Source: IDS-8 sp035304345 (GTDB lineage Bacteria > Pseudomonadota > Gammaproteobacteria > Steroidobacterales > Woeseiaceae). From it: 64,000 nt of DNA. Numbering within the stretch: position 1 is the first letter of the stretch; each line of letters opens with the position of its first letter. Positions 8,411-17,269 of the stretch are shown piece by piece. The DNA is taken from contig DATGQE010000039.1 of the NCBI GenBank assembly GCA_035304345.1, positions 57,624 to 121,623 on the forward strand. The letters are read 5' to 3'. Under the pieces are notes generated by a model. That model was not told the origin of the DNA. It made no database searches and was given only the letters and a program-made list of their open reading frames with translations. The position numbers and the translations under genes are program-made.

Positions 8411-9144
8411 TCGTGATCCCCGCCATCGACCTGCGTGACGGCCGCTGCGTGCGCCTGCTGCAGGGCGACTTCGCGCGCGAAACGGTGTGGCACGACGATC
8501 CTGCCACGCTCGCGCGCGACTACCGGCAGGCCGGCTTCGACCACCTGCACGTCGTGGACCTCGACGGCGCGCGCGACGGGCGCCAGCGCCACGAGGCGCT
8601 CGTCCGCGCCATGGTCGACGAAGGCGGCGCCGTCGTGCAGCTCGGCGGCGGCCTGCGCAGCCAGGCAGCCGTCGAGCGCTGGCTCGCGGCGGGCGTCGCG
8701 CGTTGCGTCGTCGGCAGCATGGCGGTGGAGGACCCGGATGCCGTCGCAGGCTGGATCGAGGAGTTCGGCCCGGAGCGCATCGTGGTCGCGCTCGACGTGC
8801 GCTGCGCCGAAGGCCGCGACCCGGTGCCGGCGATTCGCGGCTGGCAGAGCGACGCCCCGGTTACGCTGTGGGAATGCATCGATCGCTATCTCGCGAGCGG
8901 CCTGTTGCACGTGCTCTGCACCGATGTCGGGCGCGACGGCACGCTCGCGGGCCCGAACCTGGACCTCTACCGCGAGCTCCGGCGCCGCTATCCGGCCCTC
9001 GCCCTGCAGGCCTCGGGCGGCGTGCGCGACGAGCGCGACCTCGCGGCGCTGGAGGCGCTCGGCTGCGCGGCCGCGATCACGGGGCGCGCGCTGCTCGAGG
9101 GCACCCTCGACGCCCGGGAGGCGGCATGCCGGCGCGGCGCATAA
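8407..9144 (+). CDS. hisA: phosphoribosylformimino-AICAR-phosphate isomerase (ProFAR isomerase)
   Basis: A (beta/alpha)8 isomerase of 245 residues acting between HisI and HisF/H. The N-terminus VIPAIDLRDGRCVRLLQGDF carries the first catalytic Asp; CTDVGRDGTLAGPNLDL has the second acidic residue, and ASGGVRDERDLAAL the phosphate-binding loop. It starts at GTG 8407 overlapping the hisH stop (GTGA), and overlaps hisF by 19 bp. Confidence 0.96.
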   Translation: MIVIPAIDLRDGRCVRLLQGDFARETVWHDDPATLARDYRQAGFDHLHVVDLDGARDGRQRHEALVRAMVDEGGAVVQLGGGLRSQAAVERWLAAGVARCVVGSMAVEDPDAVAGWIEEFGPERIVVALDVRCAEGRDPVPAIRGWQSDAPVTLWECIDRYLASGLLHVLCTDVGRDGTLAGPNLDLYRELRRRYPALALQASGGVRDERDLAALEALGCAAAITGRALLEGTLDAREAACRRGA

Positions 9145-9893
9145 TCCCCTGCCTCGACGTGCGCGACGGCCGCGTCGTCAAGGGCGTGCGCTTCCGCGGT
9201 CACCGCGTGGTCGGGGACATCGTCGAGCTCGCCGAGCGTTACTGCCGCGAGGGTGCCGACGAGCTGGTGTTCTACGACATCACCGCGAGCCCCGAGGGCC
9301 GCACGGTGGACCGGCAATGGGTCGACCGCGTGGCCGCGGTGCTCGACATCCCGTTCTGCGTCGCCGGCGGCATCCGCAGCGTGGCCGATGCCGAGGCAGT
9401 GCTGAACCGCGGCGCGGACAAGATCTCGATCAACTCCCCCGCGCTCGCCAATCCTGCGCTCGTCACGGAGCTCGCGAAGCGCTTCGGCTCGCAATGCGTG
9501 GTCGTGGGCGTCGACAGCATGGAACGCGACGGCCGCTACCACGTGTACCGGCTCACCGGCGACGAGGCCACCACCGCCGCGGCCGGGCGCGACACGTTCG
9601 AGTGGCTGCGCGAGGTGCAGGATCGTGGCGCCGGAGAGATCGTGCTCAACTGCATGGACCGCGACGGCGTGCGCGAAGGCTACGACTGCCGCCAGCTCGC
9701 GCTCGCCCGCGAAGTCGCCGCGGTCCCGCTGATCGCCTCGGGCGGCGCAGGCTGCGCGGCGCATTTCCTGGAGGTGTTCGAACTTGCCGGGGTGGACGGC
9801 GCGCTCGCGGCGGGCGTCTTCCACAGCGGGGAGCTCGCCGTGGGCGAGCTGAAAGCCTTCCTCGCCGACGCCGGTGTCGAGGTGCGCACGTGA
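9126..9893 (+). CDS. hisF: imidazole glycerol phosphate synthase, cyclase subunit
   Basis: A (beta/alpha)8 barrel of 255 residues that uses ammonia from HisH to make imidazole glycerol phosphate and AICAR. RIIPCLDVRDGRVVKGVRF at the start, FVAGGIRSVADAE-like phosphate loop (CVAGGIRSVADAEAVL), GADKISINSPA and LNCMDRDGVREGYD with the second catalytic Asp are all present. The ATG at 9126 lies within hisA; the stop overlaps the hisE GTG. Confidence 0.97.
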   Translation: MPARRIIPCLDVRDGRVVKGVRFRGHRVVGDIVELAERYCREGADELVFYDITASPEGRTVDRQWVDRVAAVLDIPFCVAGGIRSVADAEAVLNRGADKISINSPALANPALVTELAKRFGSQCVVVGVDSMERDGRYHVYRLTGDEATTAAAGRDTFEWLREVQDRGAGEIVLNCMDRDGVREGYDCRQLALAREVAAVPLIASGGAGCAAHFLEVFELAGVDGALAAGVFHSGELAVGELKAFLADAGVEVRT

Positions 9894-10201
9894 GCGGCCC
9901 GCAGGACGCTTCCGGGCTCGCCTTCCTGGCGGCGCTCGAACGTGTGATCGACGAGCGCCTCGCCGCGCGCCGTGCGGACAGTTACGTGGCGAAGCTCGCC
10001 GCGGCAGGCACGCGCCGCATCGCGCAGAAGGTCGGCGAGGAAGCGGTCGAGCTCGCGCTGGCGGCTGCTGCCGGCGATCGCGCCGAGCAGCTCGAGGAGG
10101 CGGCCGACCTCCTGTTCCACCTGCTGGTGCTGCTGCGCACGGGTGAGCTCCGCCTGGCCGACGTGGCGCACGTCCTCGAGCAACGCCACCGGCCCCGGTA
10201 G
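9890..10201 (+). CDS. hisE: phosphoribosyl-ATP pyrophosphatase (monofunctional HisE)
   Basis: Hydrolyses phosphoribosyl-ATP to phosphoribosyl-AMP. 103 residues, a single MazG-like helical domain: ARRADSYVAKLAAAG, KVGEEAVELALAA and EEAADLLFHLLVLL carry the conserved acidic metal ligands. The start is GTG 9890 overlapping the hisF stop. There is no HisI (cyclohydrolase) domain in front and none elsewhere in the operon, unlike the fused HisIE of many gammaproteobacteria, so hisI must lie elsewhere. It ends the operon, tail to tail with lysC-lysA 24 bp away; no terminator is visible in that gap. Confidence 0.93.
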   Translation: MSGPQDASGLAFLAALERVIDERLAARRADSYVAKLAAAGTRRIAQKVGEEAVELALAAAAGDRAEQLEEAADLLFHLLVLLRTGELRLADVAHVLEQRHRPR

Positions 10202-10225
10202 CGGCGAGCACCGCTCGCGCGCTCC

Positions 10226-12868
10226 CTAGATGACGACTTCCGTCGCGATCTCGCGCAGGTTGTAGCGAGAGCCCATCACGTAGCCGTACGCACCCGCGTT
10301 GGCGATGAGCAGCACGTCGCCCTCGCGTGACGGCGGCAGGAGGCGGTCGCTGCCGAGCCGGTCGCCCGTCTCGCAGATCGGCCCGACCACGGACACCCGC
10401 TCCGTCGCGGGCTCGTCCAGCCGCGTCAGGTTGACGATCTCGTGGTACGCGCCGTAGAGCGCCGGCCGGATGAGCGAGTTCATGCCGGTGCTCACGCCGA
10501 CGTAGCGCACGTCGCCCTTGCCCTTGAGCTGGGTGACCTGTGCCAGCAGCACGCCCGCGTGCGCGACGAGGTAGCGGCCCGGCTCCAGCCACAGGCGGAA
10601 TCGCGGCCACGCGGCGCGCACGTCGGCGAGCAGCTCGTCGAGGCGCGAGACGTCGAAGCTGCCGTCGCCCCAGCGCTCCGGGACGCCGAGCCCGCCACCG
10701 AGATCGAGCACCTCGACGTCGCCGAAGCGCTCCGCGGCGCCGGCCAGCGCCTCGGCGACGTTGCGCCAGCTCTCCGGATCGAAGATGCCGCTCCCGGCAT
10801 GGGCGTGCAGGCCGACGATGCGCGCGCCGGCGCGCTCCGCGAGCCGTGCCAGCTCGTCGAGCTCGAACAGCGGAACGCCGAACTTGGAATGCACCCCCGC
10901 CGTCTTCACGTGCTCGTGGTGCCCCCGCCCCTGCCCGGGATCAAGGCGCACGAACAGGTCACGGCCCTCGAAGATTCCCGGCCATTCCCGCAGCGGGTGC
11001 AGGTTGTCGAGGGTCACCTGCAGGCCCTCGCCCAGCGCCCATTCGTACTCCGCGCGCGGCGCGAAGTTGGGCGTGAACAGCACCCTCGCAGGGTCGAACG
11101 CCGGCAGCACCTCCCGCAGGTGCCGCACCTCGCCCGGCGACACGCAGTCGAAGTCGACCCCGAGCGCCGCAAGCTTGCGCAGGATCTCGGGATTGAAGTT
11201 TGCTTTCATCGCGTACAGCACGCGATCCACCGAGCGCATGTCGAGCAGCGCGCATGCGGCACGCTCGACACTCTCGAGGTCGTACACGTACGCCTGCCCT
11301 TCGCGGGCACCGATCTCGAGCAACCGGTCGCGCTTTCGCTGCCACCAGGTTTCCGGCCGCCGCTCGGGCGTCGCGGGCCTCGTGAACAGCTCCTCCCAGC
11401 TCGGGCCGAAAGTCGTGCTCCCGTCGGACGGCCGGATCATCGAGGCGTGCAGGCGCGACACGATGCGCGGCGCTTCGGCCTGGTCGATCACGAAGCTGAA
11501 ATTGAGGTCGTTCGCCGCCTGCGACACGAGGTGGATCTTTTCCTCCTCGAACACCTCCAGGGCCGGCGCGAGCCGCGGGAGAATCGTGCGAATGCGGCGC
11601 CCGACGAGGCTGACGACCGCGCAGTCGGTGATCATGCGAACGCGACACAGCGCTTCGAGGTCGCGCAGCAGCGCGCGGCGCACGTCCTCGGAGAACATCT
11701 CGTCGACCGTGTCGACCGAGACGGTGACGTTGGTCTCGGACGTGGACACCAGGTCGATCGACACGCCGTGGTTGCGGAAGCAGGCGAACGCCTCGGCGAG
11801 GAAGCCGACCTCGTGCCACATCACGGCGCCGGACAGCGAGACGAGCACCGTGCCGGAGCGCGTCGAGATGCCCTTGACCTGCGGCTCCGTTTCCTGCGTG
11901 ACCGCGGACACCACCGTGCCGGCAACGTGCGGAGCGTGCGTGCAGCGCATGAACAGCGGTATGCCCTGCGCACGCAAGGGCGAGAGGCAGCGCGGATGCA
12001 GCGCCTTGCTGCCCATGGAGGCGAGCTCCTGCGCCTCGTCGTAGTGCAGCTCCTTCAGGAGGCGCGCCGATGGCACGAGCCGCGGGTCCGCCGTGTACAT
12101 CCCCGGCACGTCGCTCCAGATTTCCAGGCGGCGGGCACCGAGGCGCGCGGCGAAGCACGCGGCCGAGGTATCGGACCCGCCGCGGCCCAGCAGCACCGTG
12201 TCCCCGCGCGCGTTACGCGCAATGAACCCCTGTGTGAGGACCACCTTGTCCCCGCCCCCGAGCCTCGCGCCGAGCTCGGGGTCGTGGGACGCGCCGCAGA
12301 TCGCCGACAGGTAGTTCTGCGACTCGGAGCGGTTGGTGCGATCCTCGCTCACCAGGTGGTCGCGCGCATCGACCCATTGCGTGGCGATGCCGCAGGCGTT
12401 CAGCCAGGCGGCGCCGATGCGGGTGGCGAGCAGCTCTCCGAGCGCCATCACGCGAGCCCGCACGCGCGGCGTGACCTCGCGCACCAGCCGTATCCCCGCG
12501 ACGACCTGCCCCAGCTCGTCGAGGTAATCGTCGAGCAATCCCGGCGCGTCGACGCCGAGCGCGGCCGCGAGCTCGCGATGCTGCGCGCGGATGGCGTCGA
12601 GGGCGGGTGCCGGATCCTGCTCCGCCGCGCTCTCGATCACCGCGTGCAGGGCGTTCGAGACGCCCTGCAGTGCCGAGTGCACGACGACCGGGCGCAGCCC
12701 GGCCTCCAGGCGGTTGCGCACGAGCCCGGCAATGGTCTCCCAGCTCTCCGGCGACGACACGCTGCTGCCGCCGAACTTGAGCACCACCCACGGCGACTCG
12801 GCGATCGCCGGCAGCGCTCCGAGGGCGGCGCCGTCCGCGAACGCCGCCTCGCGGATCAACCCTCCCAC
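10226..12868 (-). CDS. lysC-lysA: fused aspartate kinase / diaminopimelate decarboxylase
   Basis: About 880 residues. The N-terminal half is an aspartate kinase (VVLKFGGSSVSSPESW, VVHSALQGVSNAL, LGRGGSDTSAACFAARL, IWSDVPGMYTADPRLVP), followed by two ACT domains to about residue 460 (VSIDLVSTSETNVTVSVD, KIHLVSQAANDLNFSFVID). The C-terminal half is a PLP-dependent diaminopimelate decarboxylase (PLP lysine in LYAMKANFNPEIL, GLHAHAGSGIF, LEPGRYLVAHAGV, CETGDRLGSDRLLPP). One protein thus has the first and last steps of lysine synthesis, as known from Xanthomonas. The start is uncertain: GTG 12868 or TTG 12859, both overlapping the ilvD stop; there is no ATG before the KFGGSS motif. It is probably co-transcribed with ilvD and the kinase gene. 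Confidence 0.93.
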   Translation of the reverse strand: MGGLIREAAFADGAALGALPAIAESPWVVLKFGGSSVSSPESWETIAGLVRNRLEAGLRPVVVHSALQGVSNALHAVIESAAEQDPAPALDAIRAQHRELAAALGVDAPGLLDDYLDELGQVVAGIRLVREVTPRVRARVMALGELLATRIGAAWLNACGIATQWVDARDHLVSEDRTNRSESQNYLSAICGASHDPELGARLGGGDKVVLTQGFIARNARGDTVLLGRGGSDTSAACFAARLGARRLEIWSDVPGMYTADPRLVPSARLLKELHYDEAQELASMGSKALHPRCLSPLRAQGIPLFMRCTHAPHVAGTVVSAVTQETEPQVKGISTRSGTVLVSLSGAVMWHEVGFLAEAFACFRNHGVSIDLVSTSETNVTVSVDTVDEMFSEDVRRALLRDLEALCRVRMITDCAVVSLVGRRIRTILPRLAPALEVFEEEKIHLVSQAANDLNFSFVIDQAEAPRIVSRLHASMIRPSDGSTTFGPSWEELFTRPATPERRPETWWQRKRDRLLEIGAREGQAYVYDLESVERAACALLDMRSVDRVLYAMKANFNPEILRKLAALGVDFDCVSPGEVRHLREVLPAFDPARVLFTPNFAPRAEYEWALGEGLQVTLDNLHPLREWPGIFEGRDLFVRLDPGQGRGHHEHVKTAGVHSKFGVPLFELDELARLAERAGARIVGLHAHAGSGIFDPESWRNVAEALAGAAERFGDVEVLDLGGGLGVPERWGDGSFDVSRLDELLADVRAAWPRFRLWLEPGRYLVAHAGVLLAQVTQLKGKGDVRYVGVSTGMNSLIRPALYGAYHEIVNLTRLDEPATERVSVVGPICETGDRLGSDRLLPPSREGDVLLIANAGAYGYVMGSRYNLREIATEVVI

Positions 12869-14544
12869 GGGGGTGCGATGGTGACGGCGCCTTCGGACGC
12901 GCTCGACACCTGCGCGCGGTACTTCGCGAGCACGCCGTCGGTGATGTCGGAGGCCGGGCGCGACCAGCGCTCCCGGCGGCGTGCGAGCTCGGCGTCCGTG
13001 AGGTCGACGTCGATGCGGCGGCGCTCCGCGTCGATGGTGATGCGGTCGCCGTCCTCGAGCAGCGCGATCGGGCCGCCGACGGCGGCCTCGGGCGACACGT
13101 GGCCGACCACGAACCCGTGGCTGCCGCCGGAGAAGCGCCCGTCCGTGATCAGCGCGACCTCGGCCCCGAGCCCCTTGCCCATGATCGCGCCCGTCGGGCT
13201 CAGCATCTCGCGCATCCCGGGACCGCCTTTCGGGCCTTCGTAGCGAATGACGACCACGTCGCCCGATTTGACGCCGCCGTCCAGGATCGCCCGCAGCGCG
13301 AGCTCCTCGGAGTGGTAGACGCGGGCCGTGCCCTCGAACCGCAGGCCTTCCTTGCCCGAGATCTTGGCCACCGCGCCCTCGGGCGCGAGATTGCCGTAGA
13401 GCACGACGAGGTGGCTGTCCGGCTTGATGGGATCGTCGAACGGCCGGACGATCTGCTGGTCTGCCGGATAGTCCTCGACGTCCGCGAGGTCCTCCGCGAG
13501 CGTGCGTCCCGTCACCGTGCGGCAGTCGCCGTGCAGCAGGCCGCGGTCGAGCAGCCGCTTCATCAGCGGCCGGATGCCGCCGATGGCGACCAGCTCGGAC
13601 ATGAGCCAGCGGCCGCTCGGCCGCAGGTCGGCGAGCACGGGGACGCGGGCCCCGATGCGCGTGAAATCGTCGAGCTCCAGCGGCACGCGCGCTTCGCGGG
13701 CGATGGCGAGCAGGTGCAGCACCGCGTTGGTGGACCCACCGAGCGCGATGACCACGGTGATCGCGTTCTCGAACGCCTCGCGGGTCAGGATGTCGCGCGG
13801 CTTCAGGTCCATCTCGATGAGCCTGACGACGGCCTCGCCGGCGCGCCGGCAATCCTCCGCCTTGGTGGCCGACGCGGCCTCCTGCGCGGAGCTGTTCGGC
13901 AGGCTCAGGCCGAGGGCCTCGACCGCCGAGGCCATCGTGTTCGCGGTGTACATGCCGCCGCAGCTTCCCGGGCCGGGTATCGCCGTGCGCTCGACCTCGA
14001 GCACGTCGGCGTCGCCGATGCGGCCGGCCGCGCGCGCGCCTACCGCCTCGAACACCGTCACGATGTCGCGGCGGCCCGCACCCGGTCGGATCGTGCCGCC
14101 GTAGACGAACACGGACGGCCGGTTGAGCCGCGCCATCGCCATCACGCAGCCGGGAATGTTCTTGTCGCAGCCGCCGATCGCCACGAGGCCGTCGAAGCCC
14201 TGCGCGCCCACGACCGTCTCGATCGAGTCCGCGATGACCTCGCGTGAGACCAGCGAATAGCGCATGCCGGGCGTGCCCATCGATATGCCGTCCGAGACGG
14301 TGATCGTGCTGAACACGATCCCTTTTGCCCCGGCCGCGTCGGCACCCTCGCAGGCTTCACGCGCGAGGCCGTCGATGTGCATGTTGCAGGGCGTGAGCGT
14401 GCTCCCGGTGGAGGCAATGCCCACCTGCGGCCGGGCGAAATCCTCGTCCCGGAAACCCACGGCGCGCAGCATGGCGCGGCCCGGGGTTCGTTCCAGGCCC
14501 TCCACCACGACGCGCGAGAAACGGCGCTTCTGTTCTTCCTTCAT
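12856..14544 (-). CDS. ilvD: dihydroxy-acid dehydratase
   Basis: Iron-sulfur dehydratase of isoleucine and valine synthesis, 562 residues, the shorter branch of the family. Cluster/active-site motifs are TLTPCNMHIDGLA, AIGGCDKNIPGCVMA and GPGSCGGMYTANTM; KISGKEGLRFEGTARV and GRFSGGSHGFVVGHVSPEA lie in the C-terminal domain. ATG 14544 has AGGGA just before it and lies 18 bp after the Ser/Thr kinase gene; it overlaps the start of lysC-lysA by up to 13 bp. Three Cys motifs are visible, but cluster type cannot be read from them reliably. Confidence 0.96.
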   Translation of the reverse strand: MKEEQKRRFSRVVVEGLERTPGRAMLRAVGFRDEDFARPQVGIASTGSTLTPCNMHIDGLAREACEGADAAGAKGIVFSTITVSDGISMGTPGMRYSLVSREVIADSIETVVGAQGFDGLVAIGGCDKNIPGCVMAMARLNRPSVFVYGGTIRPGAGRRDIVTVFEAVGARAAGRIGDADVLEVERTAIPGPGSCGGMYTANTMASAVEALGLSLPNSSAQEAASATKAEDCRRAGEAVVRLIEMDLKPRDILTREAFENAITVVIALGGSTNAVLHLLAIAREARVPLELDDFTRIGARVPVLADLRPSGRWLMSELVAIGGIRPLMKRLLDRGLLHGDCRTVTGRTLAEDLADVEDYPADQQIVRPFDDPIKPDSHLVVLYGNLAPEGAVAKISGKEGLRFEGTARVYHSEELALRAILDGGVKSGDVVVIRYEGPKGGPGMREMLSPTGAIMGKGLGAEVALITDGRFSGGSHGFVVGHVSPEAAVGGPIALLEDGDRITIDAERRRIDVDLTDAELARRRERWSRPASDITDGVLAKYRAQVSSASEGAVTIAPPWEG

Positions 14545-14562
14545 TCCCTGTCTTTTCTTTCT

Positions 14563-17109
14563 TCAGAACGGCGAGTCGTCGTCGCCGATGATCACGGTGA
14601 TCTGCCGGTTCACCTCGGCAGGCACGCCGGCGGCTTCCGTCACGAGCTCGAGCGTGAAGCTCTCGTCGCCTTCCATCTCCGAATCCTGCACGATCGGGAT
14701 GAGGAGCCGTGCCACCCGCTGTCCCGGACCGAACACGAGAGCCGTCGCCCCGGGCAGGAAGTAGTCGACGCCTTCGGTCGCGGTGCCGCCGGCGATACGG
14801 TACCGCACCTCGAGCTCCGTGTCGCCCGGATTGAAGCGCAGCACGTCGATCTGCACCGCCGGGCTCTGCTCGTTCACGAACTGCCGGCTGCGGAGAAAGC
14901 CCACGGTGTCCGGCGGCAGGTTCGCTTCGAACGCGCGCTGGTCGTCGTCCTGCAGCGCGACGTTGATCACGGCGAAGCGCGAGCTCGAGTTCGCGGCATT
15001 GCGGACGAGGAGCGTCGCCTGCTGGTCAGGCTCGCGCTCGTCATTCGAGGACATCGAGATCGTGAGGCGCGCACGGGTCTGTCCGGGCTCGAAGCGCGTC
15101 ACGTGATCCGACAGCCGGTAACGGCCGCTGGTCAGGGGCGACTGGCTGCCGCTGAACCCGATCTCCTCGACCAGCACCGCGAGCGGCTCGGGCACGTCCC
15201 GGGTCCTGACGAGCTCGATGACGGCGGGGTCCGCGTCCTCGCGCAGCACGAGATCGAACTCGCCCCGCGCCCCCGGCCCGTCGATCGGCACGGTAAGCGC
15301 GGCCGGCAGCGCCGCGGCTTCGGCCGTGCCGTCGCCCGGCGCATCCGGCTCCGGCGTGGCGGCGGGCGGCGCCGTGGCGCCGGCATCGCGCTCATCCGGC
15401 CCGGGTTCGCCGGAGGGGTACGGCCGGGTCACGTCGTTGCCGCCCGGCACCTCGCCGGTCGCTGCGCCTTCCACCGGCGCCGGCGTGATCGCCGGCGGTT
15501 GCGCGGTATCGGCCGGCTCCGATCCCGGTGGCGTTGCGTCCGGTTCCTCGCGCGCGGGCGCGGAGGCTTCGGTGTCGCGCGCCTCGCGGGTGCCCGCGTC
15601 GTCCGGCGCTTCGTTCGCCCGGGCGAACGGGTTGCCGGCCATGGGATCCTCCGGCTCCGCCACCGGCACGGTGTCCTGCACACGGTCCAGGGGGAGCGCG
15701 CTCGTGAGCGCGACGACCCGTGTGCGCACGGAGTCGACGAGATCGGGGCGAGTCACCACCAGGCCGCCGGCCGCCAGCACCAGGAGCAGCAGGAACGCGA
15801 CGCTCCAGCGCCGCCGCCGCCGGCGCGGTGCGGGCTTGGGCTCGACCACGAACGGCTCGTGAGTGCGTACCGCGGTCGCGTAGAGCGACGGCGCGGGCGG
15901 CTGTTCCGGCTCGTCGGCATCCAGCGCCGCGAGGAAATCCGCGACCGAGGCGTAGCGTGCGACGCGCGAGAAAGCCAGCGACTTCTTCAGCGCGCGCCAC
16001 TGCCCGTCGGAGAGGCCGTGCGGCCGCTGCGGCTCCATGCCCTGCTCCGCGGCTTCCGCGGCATTCCGCGGGCCGAACACCCGGTGGCCCGCGACCAGCC
16101 GGTACATCAGGCAGCCGAGCGAGAACACGTCGTCCGACGGCTGCGGGTCCTCGCCCGTCAGCACCTGCATGCTCGAATACGCCGGCGTGACGGCGCCGAG
16201 AACGCCGGGATCGAACTCGCGCCTCGTCGGCTGCTCCTTCTGGCGAATGCGCGCGATGCCGAAATCGAACAGCTTCACCTGTCCCGACGGCAGGATCATG
16301 ATGTTCGCGGGCTTCACGTCCGCGTGCACGACGCCGCAGCGGTGCGCGTAGTCGAGCGCCTGCCCGACCTGACGCACGATGTCGAGCGCGGTCGCCGTGT
16401 CGACGCTCTGGTGCGGATTGTCGTCGAGGATGGCAGCCAGCGACCGGCCCTCGAGCCACTCCATGACGATGAAATACACGCCGTCGTCGCGGTCGAGGTC
16501 GATGAAGCGCACGATGTTCGGATGCGACAGGCAGCGGCCTTTCGCGGCCTCCTGCTGCAGCGCGCGCAGTGCGTGCGCGTTGCGCGACAGCTTCGGCGAG
16601 ATCACCTTGATGGCGACCCAAGGATCGATGCCGTCGGCTTCCGCGATGCGCCGGTCCAGCGCCTTGTAGACGACGCCCATGCTGCCGCCGGCAACGCGCT
16701 CCTGGAGCAGGAAACGGTCGCGGAGCACCGAGCCGACCTGCAGCCTGTCGTACGGGCTTTCCTCGCCCGGCCGGGCGGTTTCGATGACGGTGGTCTGCGT
16801 GAACGGGTCGTCGCCCTCGTCGTCGTCGACGTCCGGCATCGTCGGCATGCTTTCGAGCACGACCCGGTCGATCACGTTGCGCACGAGCTGGTAGGTGGGG
16901 AGCCTGAGCTTGCCGCCGTTGTAGCGTTTCTGGAGGATCTCGCGGATTTCCTCGTCGCGGCCGCCGTTGTCCGCCATCAGCTCCGTGATGACGGCATGGA
17001 TTTCCGTCAGCAGGGCGGCATTGTCGTCCTGCTCCTTGAGCTGCTCGTCGAAACGGGCGAGCTGCTCGATGAAGGTTCGTTCCAGGTTGTCGTCGAGGTT
17101 TACGCTCAT
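14563..17109 (-). CDS. membrane Ser/Thr protein kinase with extracytoplasmic Calx-beta domains
   Basis: An 848-residue receptor-like kinase. Residues 1-100 are helical and acidic; a kinase domain follows at about 130-400 (VAGGSMGVVYKALD P-loop, WVAIKVIS lysine, CGVVHADVKPANIMI catalytic loop, LFDFGIAR). The catalytic loop reads HAD rather than HRD. Then come a basic stretch (RRRRRRW), one membrane helix (VAFLLLLVLAAGGLVV, about 430), a Pro/Glu/Asp-rich linker of about 150 residues and two Calx-beta-like repeats (GTATEGVDYFLPGATALVF ending in IIGDDDSPF). The kinase should be cytoplasmic and the Calx-beta part periplasmic. I chose ATG 17109; the frame runs 26 codons further up. It lies 18 bp upstream of ilvD. 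Targets are unknown. Confidence 0.88.
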   Translation of the reverse strand: MSVNLDDNLERTFIEQLARFDEQLKEQDDNAALLTEIHAVITELMADNGGRDEEIREILQKRYNGGKLRLPTYQLVRNVIDRVVLESMPTMPDVDDDEGDDPFTQTTVIETARPGEESPYDRLQVGSVLRDRFLLQERVAGGSMGVVYKALDRRIAEADGIDPWVAIKVISPKLSRNAHALRALQQEAAKGRCLSHPNIVRFIDLDRDDGVYFIVMEWLEGRSLAAILDDNPHQSVDTATALDIVRQVGQALDYAHRCGVVHADVKPANIMILPSGQVKLFDFGIARIRQKEQPTRREFDPGVLGAVTPAYSSMQVLTGEDPQPSDDVFSLGCLMYRLVAGHRVFGPRNAAEAAEQGMEPQRPHGLSDGQWRALKKSLAFSRVARYASVADFLAALDADEPEQPPAPSLYATAVRTHEPFVVEPKPAPRRRRRRWSVAFLLLLVLAAGGLVVTRPDLVDSVRTRVVALTSALPLDRVQDTVPVAEPEDPMAGNPFARANEAPDDAGTREARDTEASAPAREEPDATPPGSEPADTAQPPAITPAPVEGAATGEVPGGNDVTRPYPSGEPGPDERDAGATAPPAATPEPDAPGDGTAEAAALPAALTVPIDGPGARGEFDLVLREDADPAVIELVRTRDVPEPLAVLVEEIGFSGSQSPLTSGRYRLSDHVTRFEPGQTRARLTISMSSNDEREPDQQATLLVRNAANSSSRFAVINVALQDDDQRAFEANLPPDTVGFLRSRQFVNEQSPAVQIDVLRFNPGDTELEVRYRIAGGTATEGVDYFLPGATALVFGPGQRVARLLIPIVQDSEMEGDESFTLELVTEAAGVPAEVNRQITVIIGDDDSPF

Positions 17110-17269
17110 ATCCGCTGCCGGCCGGCCTCCGTGCCGTCCGGGATGCCGCCGATCGCTCCAAGTGTAACGTGATTCACCTGCTGCCATTGCCGCCGCACCG
17201 TTCGGCCTGCCTTCCGGCGGGCCGGCAGCGTGCTCCGGCGCTTCGCAGGCGAGCGCTCGATTTGCCCCA

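Noticed and set aside
3462..10201. Histidine attenuator leader peptide
   Set aside because: No run of His codons or terminator precedes hisG; the operon starts directly with the regulator gene and its operators.
10442..13243. A 933-codon open frame opposite lysC-lysA
   Set aside because: Arg/His-rich antisense shadow without domains; the opposite strand encodes two well-marked enzyme domains.
14377..17172. A 931-codon open frame on the plus strand opposite the Ser/Thr kinase
   Set aside because: No family motif, composition typical of antisense GC-rich codons; the minus strand has clear kinase and Calx-beta domains.
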